A stretch of DNA of 64,000 nucleotides, taken from Rhodoferax ferrireducens (lineage in GTDB: Bacteria > Pseudomonadota > Gammaproteobacteria > Burkholderiales > Burkholderiaceae_C). Of the stretch, positions 41,377-50,060 are shown in pieces. Below the pieces are notes generated by a model. The model did not search any database, was not told the origin of the DNA, and saw only the letters and a list, made by a program, of their open reading frames with translations. The stretch covers positions 310,001 to 374,000 of the forward strand of contig MTEI01000001.1 in assembly GCA_002083775.1 (NCBI GenBank), in the 5' to 3' direction. The translations under genes and the position numbers were made by a program. How positions within the stretch are numbered: position 1 is the first letter of the stretch; every line of letters begins with the position of its first letter.

Positions 41377-41611
41377 CGCGGGGGCAATGCAGCCACTGAG
41401 CCAGGTTGACATCTCGCGCCTCATCGAGATGGCCTGGGAAGACTCTGCCCTGACGCTGATCAAAGCGGTCGGCCCAAGCGTCTTTCAACTTGGCGCTTCT
41501 CCCACTCCGGGCCCAGCAGCCATCCAGGCCTGTACACCCGGAAGGCATGCGCCAGCAAACCGATGCCCCAGCCCAATACTACCCAGTGAAACCACAAACG
41601 CTGTGGCGTGA
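41369..41611 (+). pseudogene. Truncated DUF2805/TIGR03643-like gene remnant
   Basis: The reading frame starts inside the end of the cupin gene and encodes PLSQVDISRLIEMAWED, which matches the N-terminus of the small DUF2805 family. The family continues with a helix-turn-helix-like segment rich in phenylalanine and arginine. Here it is replaced after AWED by unrelated sequence, which from 41460 is the antisense of the XRE regulator gene. It looks like a fragment left by a deletion or rearrangement. Recognition is from the 17-residue match only. Confidence 0.5.
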
Positions 41612-41933
41612 AAATCAGGTTGACTGCTGCCAACCCGATATTCACGATGACATATTTCATGAGATGAAGGTAAAAATTGCGGAGCTTGCGCACGTGGTCA
41701 AAAGCTTCTTTTTCTTGTTGTTCGGCGGGGTTGAGGGCAATCGCGTTCATGGCTGGCTCCGGGTTCAGGGTTGAAAAATCTACCTCGAAAACCGCAGCCA
41801 GAGATTTCAGGGACTCAGTGCTGGCCGGGTAACCGGCCTCGATACGCTGAACGGTGCGAACGCTCAGACCACTTGCGTCGGCAAGTTGTTGTTGCGACCA
41901 ACCGTGTTTCAAGCGATGTTTTTGAACTGACAT
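41460..41933 (-). CDS. XRE-type regulator with a two-helix membrane domain
   Basis: A 157-residue protein. The N-terminal helix-turn-helix is standard XRE type (HRLKHGWSQQQLADASGLSVRTVQRIEAG). After a linker of about 35 residues there is a 2TM domain with two predicted membrane spans (YVIVNIGLAAVNLIF and WVVLGWGIGLLAHAF) and a C-terminal WEKRQVERRL. Such proteins are presumed to be membrane-tethered transcription regulators. The start at MSVQKHR is chosen because upstream codons do not belong to the domain. No partner is evident. Confidence 0.82.
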   Translation of the reverse strand: MSVQKHRLKHGWSQQQLADASGLSVRTVQRIEAGYPASTESLKSLAAVFEVDFSTLNPEPAMNAIALNPAEQQEKEAFDHVRKLRNFYLHLMKYVIVNIGLAAVNLIFTPQRLWFHWVVLGWGIGLLAHAFRVYRPGWLLGPEWEKRQVERRLGRPL

Positions 41934-42099
41934 GACCTTGGTCCCATAAGCTGCGGAGCCCTCAGTTTCAACGCAGGAGCCTCCTTGAACAACGACAGCA
42001 TAGCGACAGAGACACGTTACGGACCCGTCAGACACCTGTCAAACGGCCATTTTCGCAGGTTGGAAGCGCCGCTGGCGTGATGCCAGCGGCTTGACAGAC

Positions 42100-43251
42100 T
42101 CAGTTCAGCGCCGTGCGCACGTTGTTCTGGAACGAATACAACGTGACGGCCGGGGTGGTCAGCTCGCCCTTGGCGGTGAAGGCGATGTTGGCGGTGATGC
42201 CTTTGAACTGGGTTTTGCTGATGAAGGGTACATACACCTGCGGGTCCACCGAGTTGGCGCGCTTCATGGCGTCCACCAGCACAAAGGTCGCGTCATAGGC
42301 GTAGGGGCTGTACACCTGGAACTGGCCGGGGAAGCGGGCGTCGTAGCGCTTCTTCCAATCGGCACCGCCCTGCATCTTCTGGATTGACGCGCCACCGGTG
42401 GCGCAGGTCACGTTTTTGACCGTGCCGGCTTTGCTGGACAGCTCCACCAGCTTTTCGGTGCACATGGCGTCACCACCAAAGTACTTGACGTGGGCCAGGC
42501 CGAGTTGCTCCATCTGGCGCAGCATCGGGCCAGCTTGCGCGTCCAGACCACCGTAGAAAATGGCGTCGGGTTTCTTGGCCTTGATGGCAGTCAGGATGGC
42601 GGTGAAGTCGGTGGCCTTGTCGTTGGTGTATTCCAGGGCAACGACCTGAATGCCTTTTTGCTCGGCTGTGGCCTTGAACACATCCGCCAGGCCCTGGCCG
42701 TAGGCGGTGCGGTCATCGATGATGGCCACGGTCTTGATCTTGAGTGCATCGTGGGCAAAGTACGCCACGGCAGCGCCCAGGGCGTTGTCGTTGGCAATCA
42801 CGCGGTAGGTGGTGTTGAAGCCGCGCTTGGTCACGTCGGGGTTGGTGGCGGCGGCAGTGATGTGCGGCAGGCCGCATTTGTTGTAGATGCTGGACGCCGG
42901 AATGGTGGTGCCCGACTGCAGGTGGCCCACCACGCCCGCCACTTTGGAGTCGCACAGTTTCTGCGCCACGGCGGTGGCCTGGCGTGGCTCACCGGCGTCG
43001 TCTTCCGCGGCGAGTTCAAACTTGATGCGCTTGCCACCAATCACCGGACCTTGGGCGTTGATGTCGTCAATGGCCATGCGCACGCCGTTTTCGGTGTCTT
43101 TGCCGATGTGGGCAATGCCACCCGAGGTGGGGCCAGCGTGGGCAATGCGCACGGTTTGCACATCTTGCGCCTGGACCAGCGAGGCACTCAGGGCCAGTGC
43201 GGCGGCGGCAGTCAGATGAAGTGAGCCAGGAAAGAAAGACTTTTTTTGCAT
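42100..43251 (-). CDS. Branched-chain amino-acid type periplasmic binding protein (LivK-like)
   Basis: A 383-residue periplasmic solute-binding protein of the Leu/Ile/Val-binding family. The signal peptide ends at LVQAQD. The mature protein starts VRIAHAGPTSGGIAHIGKD and has HLQSGTTIPASSIYN and TAYGQGLADVFK, which are standard for the fold. It may bind branched-chain or related amino acids. No livHMGF permease genes are adjacent, so it must work with a transporter elsewhere. The gene downstream in this direction is the XRE regulator. Confidence 0.9.
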   Translation of the reverse strand: MQKKSFFPGSLHLTAAAALALSASLVQAQDVQTVRIAHAGPTSGGIAHIGKDTENGVRMAIDDINAQGPVIGGKRIKFELAAEDDAGEPRQATAVAQKLCDSKVAGVVGHLQSGTTIPASSIYNKCGLPHITAAATNPDVTKRGFNTTYRVIANDNALGAAVAYFAHDALKIKTVAIIDDRTAYGQGLADVFKATAEQKGIQVVALEYTNDKATDFTAILTAIKAKKPDAIFYGGLDAQAGPMLRQMEQLGLAHVKYFGGDAMCTEKLVELSSKAGTVKNVTCATGGASIQKMQGGADWKKRYDARFPGQFQVYSPYAYDATFVLVDAMKRANSVDPQVYVPFISKTQFKGITANIAFTAKGELTTPAVTLYSFQNNVRTALN

Positions 43252-43563
43252 GACGTTGGTTCGGAGTGAAGGGGAGGTTCGTTGAGCTTTCAGGGTTTAC
43301 CCTGAACCCATGATGTTACGCCGTGCACCCGCGTGGTGCGTGCGCGCGGCGCTTGGATCAAGCCAAGTCACACGGGATTTCGGGCGCTAATGGTGTGGTG
43401 CGCCCAAGGTAGGTGTTGAAAACACTGCGCCGCAGGGAAACATGTTGTGTTGCAGTCGATGTTGGTTGTCAAGGCGGACCTGATCCGCAATCTATCCCGG
43501 GTTCATGTATCCCGGATCGAGTCCGGGATGACGAACATCCAAGACCAAACCTGTTGTGGGGGC
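43252..43563. other. 312-base intergenic region before the LivK-like gene
   Basis: Lies between the LivK-like gene and aapP, both on the minus strand, so it should hold the aapP terminator and the LivK-like promoter. It contains two palindromes of repeat family 2 at 43473-43529. I see no convincing small gene or RNA in the rest. Confidence 0.6.
43473..43529. repeat. Palindromic repeat family 2, two imperfect units
   Basis: GCGGACCTGATCCGC and then ATCCCGGATCGAGTCCGGGA (43509-43528) are inverted repeats. They resemble the TCATGCCGGA...TCCGGCATCC elements at 49971 and 61674. Confidence 0.7.
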
Positions 43564-44322
43564 TCAGTGCCCCAGAATCTTCGACAAAAAGTCTTTGCTG
43601 CGATCGCTTTGCGGATTGTTGAAGAAGTCGTGTGGGTTGTTCTGCTCGACGATCTGGCCCTGGTCCATGAAGATCACCCGGTCGGCCACGGCTTTGGCAA
43701 AACCCATCTCATGCGTCACACACAACATGGTGATGCCTTCGTCGGCCATGGCAATCATCACGTCGAGCACTTCCTTGATCATCTCGGGGTCGAGCGCGCT
43801 GGTGGGCTCGTCAAACAGCATGATCTTGGGCTTGAGGCACAGCGCGCGGGCAATGGCCACCCGTTGTTGCTGGCCACCCGAGAGCTGCAGCGGGTATTTG
43901 TCGGCCTGCTCGGCAATGCGCACCCGTTTGAGCTGGATCATGGCCTTTTCTTCAGCCTCTTTTTTGGGCATCTTGCCAACCCACATGGGCGACAAGGTGA
44001 GGTTTTCCAGCACGGTGAGGTGCGGAAACAGGTTGAACTGCTGGAACACCATGCCGACCTCTTTGCGCACCTGGTCGATAGCTTTCACGTCGTCGGTGAG
44101 TTCCACGCCATCCACAATCAAATGGCCCTGTTGGTGTTCTTCCAGCCGGTTGATGCAGCGGATCAGCGTCGATTTGCCCGAGCCGGAGGGCCCGCAGATG
44201 ACGATGCGCTCGCCTTTGGCCACGCTCAGGTCAATGTCGCGCAGCACATGAAAATTGTTGCCGTACCACTTGTTGACCTTGTCGAACGTGATGATGGGAG
44301 GGGTGCTTTTGGTTTCAGCCAT
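43564..44322 (-). CDS. aapP: General L-amino acid ABC transporter ATP-binding protein AapP
   Basis: A 252-residue ATPase of the polar amino-acid importer class. Walker A is GPSGSGKST, the signature is [15 protein letters not shown], and Walker B is [16 protein letters not shown]. It is last of the four aap genes, read in the order aapJ-aapQ-aapM-aapP. It begins 23 bases after aapM. The C-terminus ([13 protein letters not shown]) is standard. It powers uptake of a broad range of L-amino acids. Confidence 0.96.
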   Translation of the reverse strand: MAETKSTPPIITFDKVNKWYGNNFHVLRDIDLSVAKGERIVICGPSGSGKSTLIRCINRLEEHQQGHLIVDGVELTDDVKAIDQVRKEVGMVFQQFNLFPHLTVLENLTLSPMWVGKMPKKEAEEKAMIQLKRVRIAEQADKYPLQLSGGQQQRVAIARALCLKPKIMLFDEPTSALDPEMIKEVLDVMIAMADEGITMLCVTHEMGFAKAVADRVIFMDQGQIVEQNNPHDFFNNPQSDRSKDFLSKILGH

Positions 44323-44345
44323 GGTGTGATTTGCCGGAATGGTGT

Positions 44346-45449
44346 TTAGCGGAGCTTGCTCTTGTTCACCTGCTTTTCCACCCAGCGGCTGTAGCGCGAC
44401 ATGGAGAAGCAGAACACGAAGTAAATCAGGGCGATGAACAAGTAGCCTTCAATGATGTAGGGGCGCCAGTTGGCGTCTGAATTCACGCCGAGCTTGAGTG
44501 CACCAGTCAACTCATACAGGCTCACAATCGTCACCAGCGAGGTGTCTTTGAAGGTGGAAATAAAGTTGTTCATGATGCCTGGCACCACCATGGCCAGCGC
44601 CTGCGGCAGCACAATCTTGCGCTGCGTCTGCCAGTACGAGAGGCCCAGCGTGGCAGCCGCTTCGACCTGGCCTTTGGGAATGGCCTGCAGCCCGCCGCGA
44701 ATGACTTCGGCCATATAGGCCGCAGCAAACAGCGTGATGCCCACCAGCACACGCAGCAGCACATCAATCTGCGTGCCTTGTGGCATGAACAGCGGGAACA
44801 TGAACGAGGCCATGAACAGCACCGAGATCAGCGGCACACCACGGATCAGCTCCACGTAAATGGTGCAAAAGCTGCGAATGGCTGGCAGCTTGGAGCGCCG
44901 ACCCAAAGCCACCAGCAGCGCAATCGGAAAACACATCACCAGCGAGAGCGATGACAACAAAATGGTCAGTGGCAGGCCGCCCCAGCGGTCGGTGTCCACC
45001 TGCGTCAGCCCCCCCACATTGCCGTACATCAGCATGAAAAATACCGCCAGCACGGCCAACCACAGCAGCGGCAGCCAGACACGCCAGAAACGGCGCATGC
45101 AACTCACCACCAGCAACCCGGTGAGCAGGGTGGTGGCGATCAGCGGGCGCCATTGCTCCTCATACGGGTAGCGCCCAAACAGGATGATGCGGTATTTCTC
45201 GGAAATCACGCCCCAGCAGGCGCCCACACCCTCGGCGCTGCAGGCGTTGTAATCTGGCCGCCAACTGGCGGTGATGAAGGCCCAGTTGATGATTTGGGGC
45301 ACGTACCACAGCAGCACCGCACCAATCAGCACGGTGGAGAGCGTGGTTTTCCAGTCGCCCATCAGGTTGGTTTTGATCCAGGCCACCGGGCCTTCGGTGT
45401 TGACCGGGGCCGGGCGCGGTTCGATGGGTTGAAAAGTGGTTGCGTTCAT
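44346..45449 (-). CDS. aapM: General L-amino acid ABC transporter permease AapM
   Basis: A 367-residue membrane permease. The C-terminal half has the standard permease domain with [38 protein letters not shown], the loop that contacts the ATPase. The longer N-terminal half with extra helices is a feature of the Aap subfamily. It starts 15 bases after aapQ and ends 23 bases before aapP. A cysteine pair in the extracellular part ([14 protein letters not shown]) may be disulfide-bonded. Confidence 0.95.
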   Translation of the reverse strand: MNATTFQPIEPRPAPVNTEGPVAWIKTNLMGDWKTTLSTVLIGAVLLWYVPQIINWAFITASWRPDYNACSAEGVGACWGVISEKYRIILFGRYPYEEQWRPLIATTLLTGLLVVSCMRRFWRVWLPLLWLAVLAVFFMLMYGNVGGLTQVDTDRWGGLPLTILLSSLSLVMCFPIALLVALGRRSKLPAIRSFCTIYVELIRGVPLISVLFMASFMFPLFMPQGTQIDVLLRVLVGITLFAAAYMAEVIRGGLQAIPKGQVEAAATLGLSYWQTQRKIVLPQALAMVVPGIMNNFISTFKDTSLVTIVSLYELTGALKLGVNSDANWRPYIIEGYLFIALIYFVFCFSMSRYSRWVEKQVNKSKLR

Positions 45450-45464
45450 GGTGAAGGGTCCGGT

Positions 45465-46643
45465 TCAACGCTCTTTGATCGCGGCGCGGCTGTTGTACCA
45501 GCCCATCAGCACCGAGGTGCCCAACGAGGTGGTCAGGTACACCAGCATCACGATCGAAATACATTCCACCGCGCGTCCGGTCTGGTTCAGCGCGGTGTTG
45601 GCGATCGACACCACATCGGGGTAACCAATGGCCACTGCCAAAGATGAGTTTTTGGTCAGGTTCAGGTACTGGTTGGTCAGCGGCGGGATGATCACGCGCA
45701 GGGCTTGGGGCAGCATCACCAGCCGCATCTCCTGCTGATGCGACAAGCCTAGCGCCGAGGCGGCTTCACCCTGGCCGCGGGGCACCGAGGCAATACCCCC
45801 GCGCACCACTTCGGCAATGAAGGACGCGGTGTAGAGCGTCAGGCCGATCAGCACCGCCAGGAATTCGGGGGTCAGGGCACCACCGTTTTCGATGGAAAAA
45901 TCGCCCTTGACCGGGCGGTTCAGCTCGGTGGGTGCACCACCCAACGCCCAGCCCGCCAGGCTGGAGACGACCAAAATCACCACGGGTACCCAGAAGGCGC
46001 TGCGCAACTGGCCAGTGGCTTCAAACTGGCGCTTGGCCCAGCGGCGGTACAGCACCACCCCCACCACACCCAGCCCCAGCCCGATGGCGGCCCAGAGCTG
46101 GCCGGTAGCCCAGATGGGTATGGGAAAGTTCAGCCCGCCCTTGGATAAAAAGAAATCACCCAACTGCCAGGCCTCGTCTGAAGACGGCAAGACTTCGGTC
46201 AGGATGACGTACCACAGCAGTAACTGCAGCAGCACCGGAATATTGCGGAACGCTTCCACATAGGCCAGGCACAGGCCGCGCACTAAAGCGTTGCGCGAAA
46301 ACCGGCCAATGCCCAGCAACGTGCCCAACAGCGTACTCAAAATGATGCCGACGATGGCCACCCGCAAGGTGTTGGTCACACCCACCAGAAAGGCGCGCAG
46401 GTAAGACTCTTCAGAGTCAAACGGGTACAGGCTTTCGCCAATGTCGAAACCGGCAGACTGCAGCATGAAGTCAAAGCCGCTTTGAATACCGCGTACACGC
46501 ATGTTGACCAGCGTGTTGTGCGCCAAAAACCAGACCACACCAACGATGGCGGCCATGGCCAGAATTTGATAAACGATGCCGCGAAACGCCTGACTGCGCC
46601 ACGACCAGTTGTTTTTATGAGGGGGAGGAATGTCAGGATTCAT
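45465..46643 (-). CDS. aapQ: General L-amino acid ABC transporter permease AapQ
   Basis: A 392-residue permease, partner of AapM. The conserved cytoplasmic loop is EVVRGGIASVPRGQGEAASALGLSHQQEMRLVMLPQAL. An additional N-terminal region (NTLVNMRVRGIQSGFDFM) and a central insertion match the Aap subfamily. The ATG at 46643 is preferred over a TTG three codons upstream. A gap of about 94 bases separates it from aapJ, which in many such operons contains a hairpin lowering permease expression. Confidence 0.95.
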   Translation of the reverse strand: MNPDIPPPHKNNWSWRSQAFRGIVYQILAMAAIVGVVWFLAHNTLVNMRVRGIQSGFDFMLQSAGFDIGESLYPFDSEESYLRAFLVGVTNTLRVAIVGIILSTLLGTLLGIGRFSRNALVRGLCLAYVEAFRNIPVLLQLLLWYVILTEVLPSSDEAWQLGDFFLSKGGLNFPIPIWATGQLWAAIGLGLGVVGVVLYRRWAKRQFEATGQLRSAFWVPVVILVVSSLAGWALGGAPTELNRPVKGDFSIENGGALTPEFLAVLIGLTLYTASFIAEVVRGGIASVPRGQGEAASALGLSHQQEMRLVMLPQALRVIIPPLTNQYLNLTKNSSLAVAIGYPDVVSIANTALNQTGRAVECISIVMLVYLTTSLGTSVLMGWYNSRAAIKER

Positions 46644-46737
46644 ATTGGGCAAGGGGGTTCGTGCCTAAACAGAAAGCGCCGCATGATTCGCTCAGGCGAA
46701 ATCAGGCGGCGCTCGGTGGGTGCGCAGCGAACAGCGG

Positions 46738-47772
46738 TTAACGGATGGGCATGGCGTACATCAGACCGCCCTTGTTCCACTGGTTGTTGATGCCGCGGGG
46801 CAGGCCCAAAGCCGATTTCGGGCCGACATTACGCTCGAAGATTTCGCCGTAGTTACCAGTGGCCTTGATGGCACGTGCCATCCATTCTTTGTCAAGGCCC
46901 AGCAGTTTGCCACTGTCTTCACCGGTGCCCAGAATCCGCTTGACCACTGGATCTGCGCTGTTGGTCTTAAGGGAATCCACATTGCCTTGGGTGATGCCGT
47001 ATTCTTCGGCTTCAATCAGACCGTAAACCACCCATTTGGTGATGGCAAACCACTCGTCGTCGCCACGGCGCACCATCGGGCCCAGAGGTTCTTTGGAAAT
47101 CAGATCTGGCAGGATGATGTGGTCAGCTGGCACCTTGGCCACCTTGTTGCGGGTGGAGGCCAGACCTGATGCATCGGTGGTGTAGGCAATGCAACGGCCC
47201 GTGAAATAAGCGTTTTCAGCGGCTTCGAGCTGTTCAAACACCACCGGCTTGATGCCTAGTTTGTTGGCCTTGGAATAGTCAGTCAGGTTTTTCTCGGTAG
47301 TGGTGCCAGACTGCACACACACCGTTTGGCCTTTGAGCTGCTTGGCGCTTTTGATCTTGCTCTTGACCGGAACCATGAAGCCTTGGCCGTCGTAGTAGGT
47401 GACCACAGTTTGGCTCAGGCCCAGCGATGCATCACGGGTCAGTGTGAAGGTGGTGTTGCGCGACAGTACATCCACTTCGCCAGATTGCAGGGCGGTAAAG
47501 CGCTGCTGGGCGTTCAGCGGCACATATTTCACCTTCTCAGCATCGCCCAACGTGGCCGCAGCAAGCGCACGGCATACATCCACGTCCAGCCCGCTCCACT
47601 TGCCGGCTGAGTCCGCAGCGCCAAAGCCAGCCAGGCCCGTGTTCACACCGCAGGTAACTGCGCCTTTGGCCTTGATGCCATCGAGAGTTTTACCTGCGTG
47701 GGCGGGCAAAGCGGCCAACGTGCCAATAGCAGTTGCAATGACTGCCAATGTTTTTACTGTGCTGATTCGCAT
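46738..47772 (-). CDS. aapJ: General L-amino acid ABC transporter binding protein AapJ
   Basis: A 344-residue periplasmic binding protein. The signal peptide of about 22 residues ends ALPAHA before GKTLDGIKAKG. The mature protein has the Aap markers CGVNTGLAGF, DVDVCRALAAATLGD and VYGLIEAEEYGITQ. It is the first gene of the importer operon. The start MRIST is chosen because it gives the signal peptide. It is divergent from the potassium channel gene, and the ~200-base gap should hold both promoters. Confidence 0.95.
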   Translation of the reverse strand: MRISTVKTLAVIATAIGTLAALPAHAGKTLDGIKAKGAVTCGVNTGLAGFGAADSAGKWSGLDVDVCRALAAATLGDAEKVKYVPLNAQQRFTALQSGEVDVLSRNTTFTLTRDASLGLSQTVVTYYDGQGFMVPVKSKIKSAKQLKGQTVCVQSGTTTEKNLTDYSKANKLGIKPVVFEQLEAAENAYFTGRCIAYTTDASGLASTRNKVAKVPADHIILPDLISKEPLGPMVRRGDDEWFAITKWVVYGLIEAEEYGITQGNVDSLKTNSADPVVKRILGTGEDSGKLLGLDKEWMARAIKATGNYGEIFERNVGPKSALGLPRGINNQWNKGGLMYAMPIR

Positions 47773-47973
47773 GAATGAAGTTCTCCGTTTGATAAAAAAA
47801 GGTTTCAGATCTTGTGGACCCAAAGCACCGCCAAAAAGCGCACTCTAACAGTGCGTGGCGTGTCAAGGCATCGGGGTTTACGCTGCCATGACGGGTATTT
47901 TTGAGGCACACCCACTGACATCGGGCCTTGTACGCTAAGCAGTAAGCGTGCCAAACTGCCGAGTCGGTGCAAA

Positions 47974-48870
47974 ATGGACGGTTTACGAACCCCTGCAAGG
48001 CCTGCTGTGTCAAATCTGAAAGCTGAAGTTCTGGGCAAGCCCCTGTCTGGCTGGCGCTTGCAGTTCTACACCGTCATTTTTGAGGCCGACACCCGCGCCG
48101 GGCGGCTGTTTGACCAGGTGCTGATTGCCATCATCCTGACCAGCGTGGCGGTGGTCATTGCCGACAGCGTGCACAGCATTGCCGAGCGTTTCCACCGGCA
48201 GCTGACACTGGCCGAATGGTTGTTCACCCTGATTTTCACAGTGGAATATGTGGCGCGGCTGGCCTGCGTGCGCCACCCCTGGCGCTATGCGCGCAGCTTC
48301 TATGGCGTGATTGATCTGCTGGCGCTGCTGCCGACCTACCTGGCGCTGCTGGTGCCCGAGGTGAGTGCGCTGATCGATGTGCGCATCTTGAGGCTGCTGC
48401 GGGTGTTCCGGGTGTTCAAGCTCACCGCTTATGTGTCAGAGTACCAGGCCATTGGCCTGGCGCTGCGTGCCAGCCGCCGCAAGATTGCGGTGTTTCTGGC
48501 GGCGGTGATGATGATCGTGCTGGTGATCGGCACGCTGATGTATGTGGTGGAAGGTCCGGCCAATGGTTTCACCAGCATTCCCACGGCGGTGTATTGGGCC
48601 ATCACCACCATGACCACGGTGGGTTTTGGCGACATCACCCCCAAGACCGATCTGGGGCGCCTGATCGCCTCGATGATGATGTTGCTGGGCTGGGGCACGC
48701 TGGCCGTGCCCACCGGCATCGTCACCGCCGAGATGACCTATGCCCGCCGGGCGCCCACCACCACCCGCACCTGCCATGCCTGCCTGACAGAAGGCCACAT
48801 GCCCGACGCCCGGTTTTGCCGCCATTGCGGCGACCCGTTGCCCGACTATGCCCATGAGCACGGCGCATGA
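47974..48870 (+). CDS. Voltage-gated-type potassium channel with a C-terminal zinc ribbon
   Basis: A 298-residue six-helix ion channel. A voltage-sensor-like helix rich in arginines is visible (DVRILRLLRVFRVFKLT). The pore loop has the potassium selectivity filter TTVGFGD. After the last helix the protein ends in a small zinc-ribbon-like segment, CHAC and CRHC separated by 14 residues, within a polar tail. The tail may sense metal or redox state or bind another protein. The gene is divergent from aapJ, and metE-like follows in the same direction. The exact start is not certain. Confidence 0.88.
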   Translation: MDGLRTPARPAVSNLKAEVLGKPLSGWRLQFYTVIFEADTRAGRLFDQVLIAIILTSVAVVIADSVHSIAERFHRQLTLAEWLFTLIFTVEYVARLACVRHPWRYARSFYGVIDLLALLPTYLALLVPEVSALIDVRILRLLRVFRVFKLTAYVSEYQAIGLALRASRRKIAVFLAAVMMIVLVIGTLMYVVEGPANGFTSIPTAVYWAITTMTTVGFGDITPKTDLGRLIASMMMLLGWGTLAVPTGIVTAEMTYARRAPTTTRTCHACLTEGHMPDARFCRHCGDPLPDYAHEHGA

Positions 48871-48923
48871 ACGGGCGGTGCGCTAGCATGCAGCGCCCAT
48901 AAGAACCCCACTGGAGACCCCCC

Positions 48924-49943
48924 ATGTTTGAATCCGTGATTGCAGGCAGTCTGCCCAAACCCGCCTGGCTGGCCGAGACGCAAAAGCTCTGGCCAGAGTG
49001 GCACAGCGCCGGCCCCGAGTTGCAGCAAGCCAAGATGGACGCGACCCTGCTGTGGGTCAAGCTGCAGGAAGACGCGGGCTTGGACATCATTGGCGACGGC
49101 GAGCAGGCACGCCAGCACTTTGTGCACGGTTTTCTGGAACAGGTGGAAGGCATCGACTTTGAGCACAAGGTCACCATGGGCATCCGCAATGGCCGCTATG
49201 ACGCGCAAGTGCCGCAGGTGGTGGCGCCGCTCAAGCTCAGGGGCCGCGTGCACGCCGCCGAGGCGCAATTGGTGCGCGCCCACACCACCAAAAAGATGAA
49301 ATTCACCTTGCCCGGCCCGATGACGATTGTCGACACCGTGGCCGACCGCTTTTACGGCAGCAAGGTCGAGATGGCCATGGCTTTTGCCGACCTGCTGAAC
49401 CAGGAAGCGCTGGCGCTGCAGGCCGATGGTGTGGACATCATCCAGTTTGACGAACCAGCCTTCAACGTGTACCTGGACGATGCTGCAACTTGGGGAGTGC
49501 AGGCGCTGGAGCGTGCCGCAAGGGGCCTCACCTGCACCACGGCGGTGCACATCTGCTATGGCTACGGCATCAAGGCGAATCTGGACTGGAAGGAAACCCT
49601 GGGCCAGGAGTGGCGCCAACACGAGGCCATTTTTCCGGCGCTGGCCAAGAGCAGCATCCAGCAGATCAGCCTGGAGTGTTACCACTCGCATGTGCCGCCG
49701 CACCTGATGGCCTTGCTGGACGGTAAAGACGTGATGGTGGGTGTGATCGACGTGGCCAGTGACGAGGTGGAAACCGCCGAACAGGTGGCCGACACCATTG
49801 GCCAGGCGCTGCAATACGTGCCCAAAGCGCGGCTGTTCCCCTGCACCAACTGCGGCATGGCCCCGATGAACCGCGAGGTGGCGCTGGCCAAACTGCAGGC
49901 GCTGGCCGCCGGTGCAGCCCTGGCCCGCCAGCGTTATGTTTGA
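48924..49943 (+). CDS. Core-MetE: C-terminal-type methionine synthase without the N-terminal domain
   Basis: A 339-residue protein matching the catalytic C-terminal half of cobalamin-independent methionine synthase. LPGPMTIVDTVADRFY is present, and the zinc ligands His (AVHICYGYG), Glu (SLECYHS) and Cys (PCTNCGMAP) are in place. The N-terminal folate-associated half of MetE is absent, which is normal for the core-MetE group. The methyl donor of these short forms is not methyltetrahydrofolate polyglutamate and is uncertain. No DUF1852 neighbour is seen here. Confidence 0.88.
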   Translation: MFESVIAGSLPKPAWLAETQKLWPEWHSAGPELQQAKMDATLLWVKLQEDAGLDIIGDGEQARQHFVHGFLEQVEGIDFEHKVTMGIRNGRYDAQVPQVVAPLKLRGRVHAAEAQLVRAHTTKKMKFTLPGPMTIVDTVADRFYGSKVEMAMAFADLLNQEALALQADGVDIIQFDEPAFNVYLDDAATWGVQALERAARGLTCTTAVHICYGYGIKANLDWKETLGQEWRQHEAIFPALAKSSIQQISLECYHSHVPPHLMALLDGKDVMVGVIDVASDEVETAEQVADTIGQALQYVPKARLFPCTNCGMAPMNREVALAKLQALAAGAALARQRYV

Positions 49944-49970
49944 GAATGAGCGTACTTGCCGACGAGGGTT

Positions 49971-49998
49971 GTCATGCCGGACGCGATCCGGCATCCAG
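49971..49998. repeat. Palindromic repeat family 2
   Basis: TCATGCCGGA...TCCGGCATCC forms a hairpin (core 49974-49994). It lies just after the core-MetE stop, where it could end transcription. Confidence 0.8.
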
Positions 49999-50013
49999 GT
50001 TTTTATACGTTTT

Positions 50014-50060
50014 AGACCTCTAGCCCTTATTCATTAAGGGCCAACAGCTATGAAAATAAT
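50014..50060 (-). repeat. Dispersed palindromic repeat, family 1, intergenic
   Basis: Reverse-orientation copy with AGCCCTTAT and the complement AAGGGC (50022-50041), then CAACAGCTATGAAAATAAT. It extends to the start codon of the serine hydrolase and replaces any visible ribosome site. Confidence 0.85.

Noticed and set aside
42490..43224. A 244-codon plus-strand open frame opposite the LivK-like gene
   Set aside because: The minus-strand product has a signal peptide and a clear binding-protein fold; the plus-strand product is low-complexity.
48846..49994. A 382-codon minus-strand open frame opposite the core-MetE gene
   Set aside because: MetE motifs are intact on the plus strand, and the antisense composition is typical of a codon-bias shadow.
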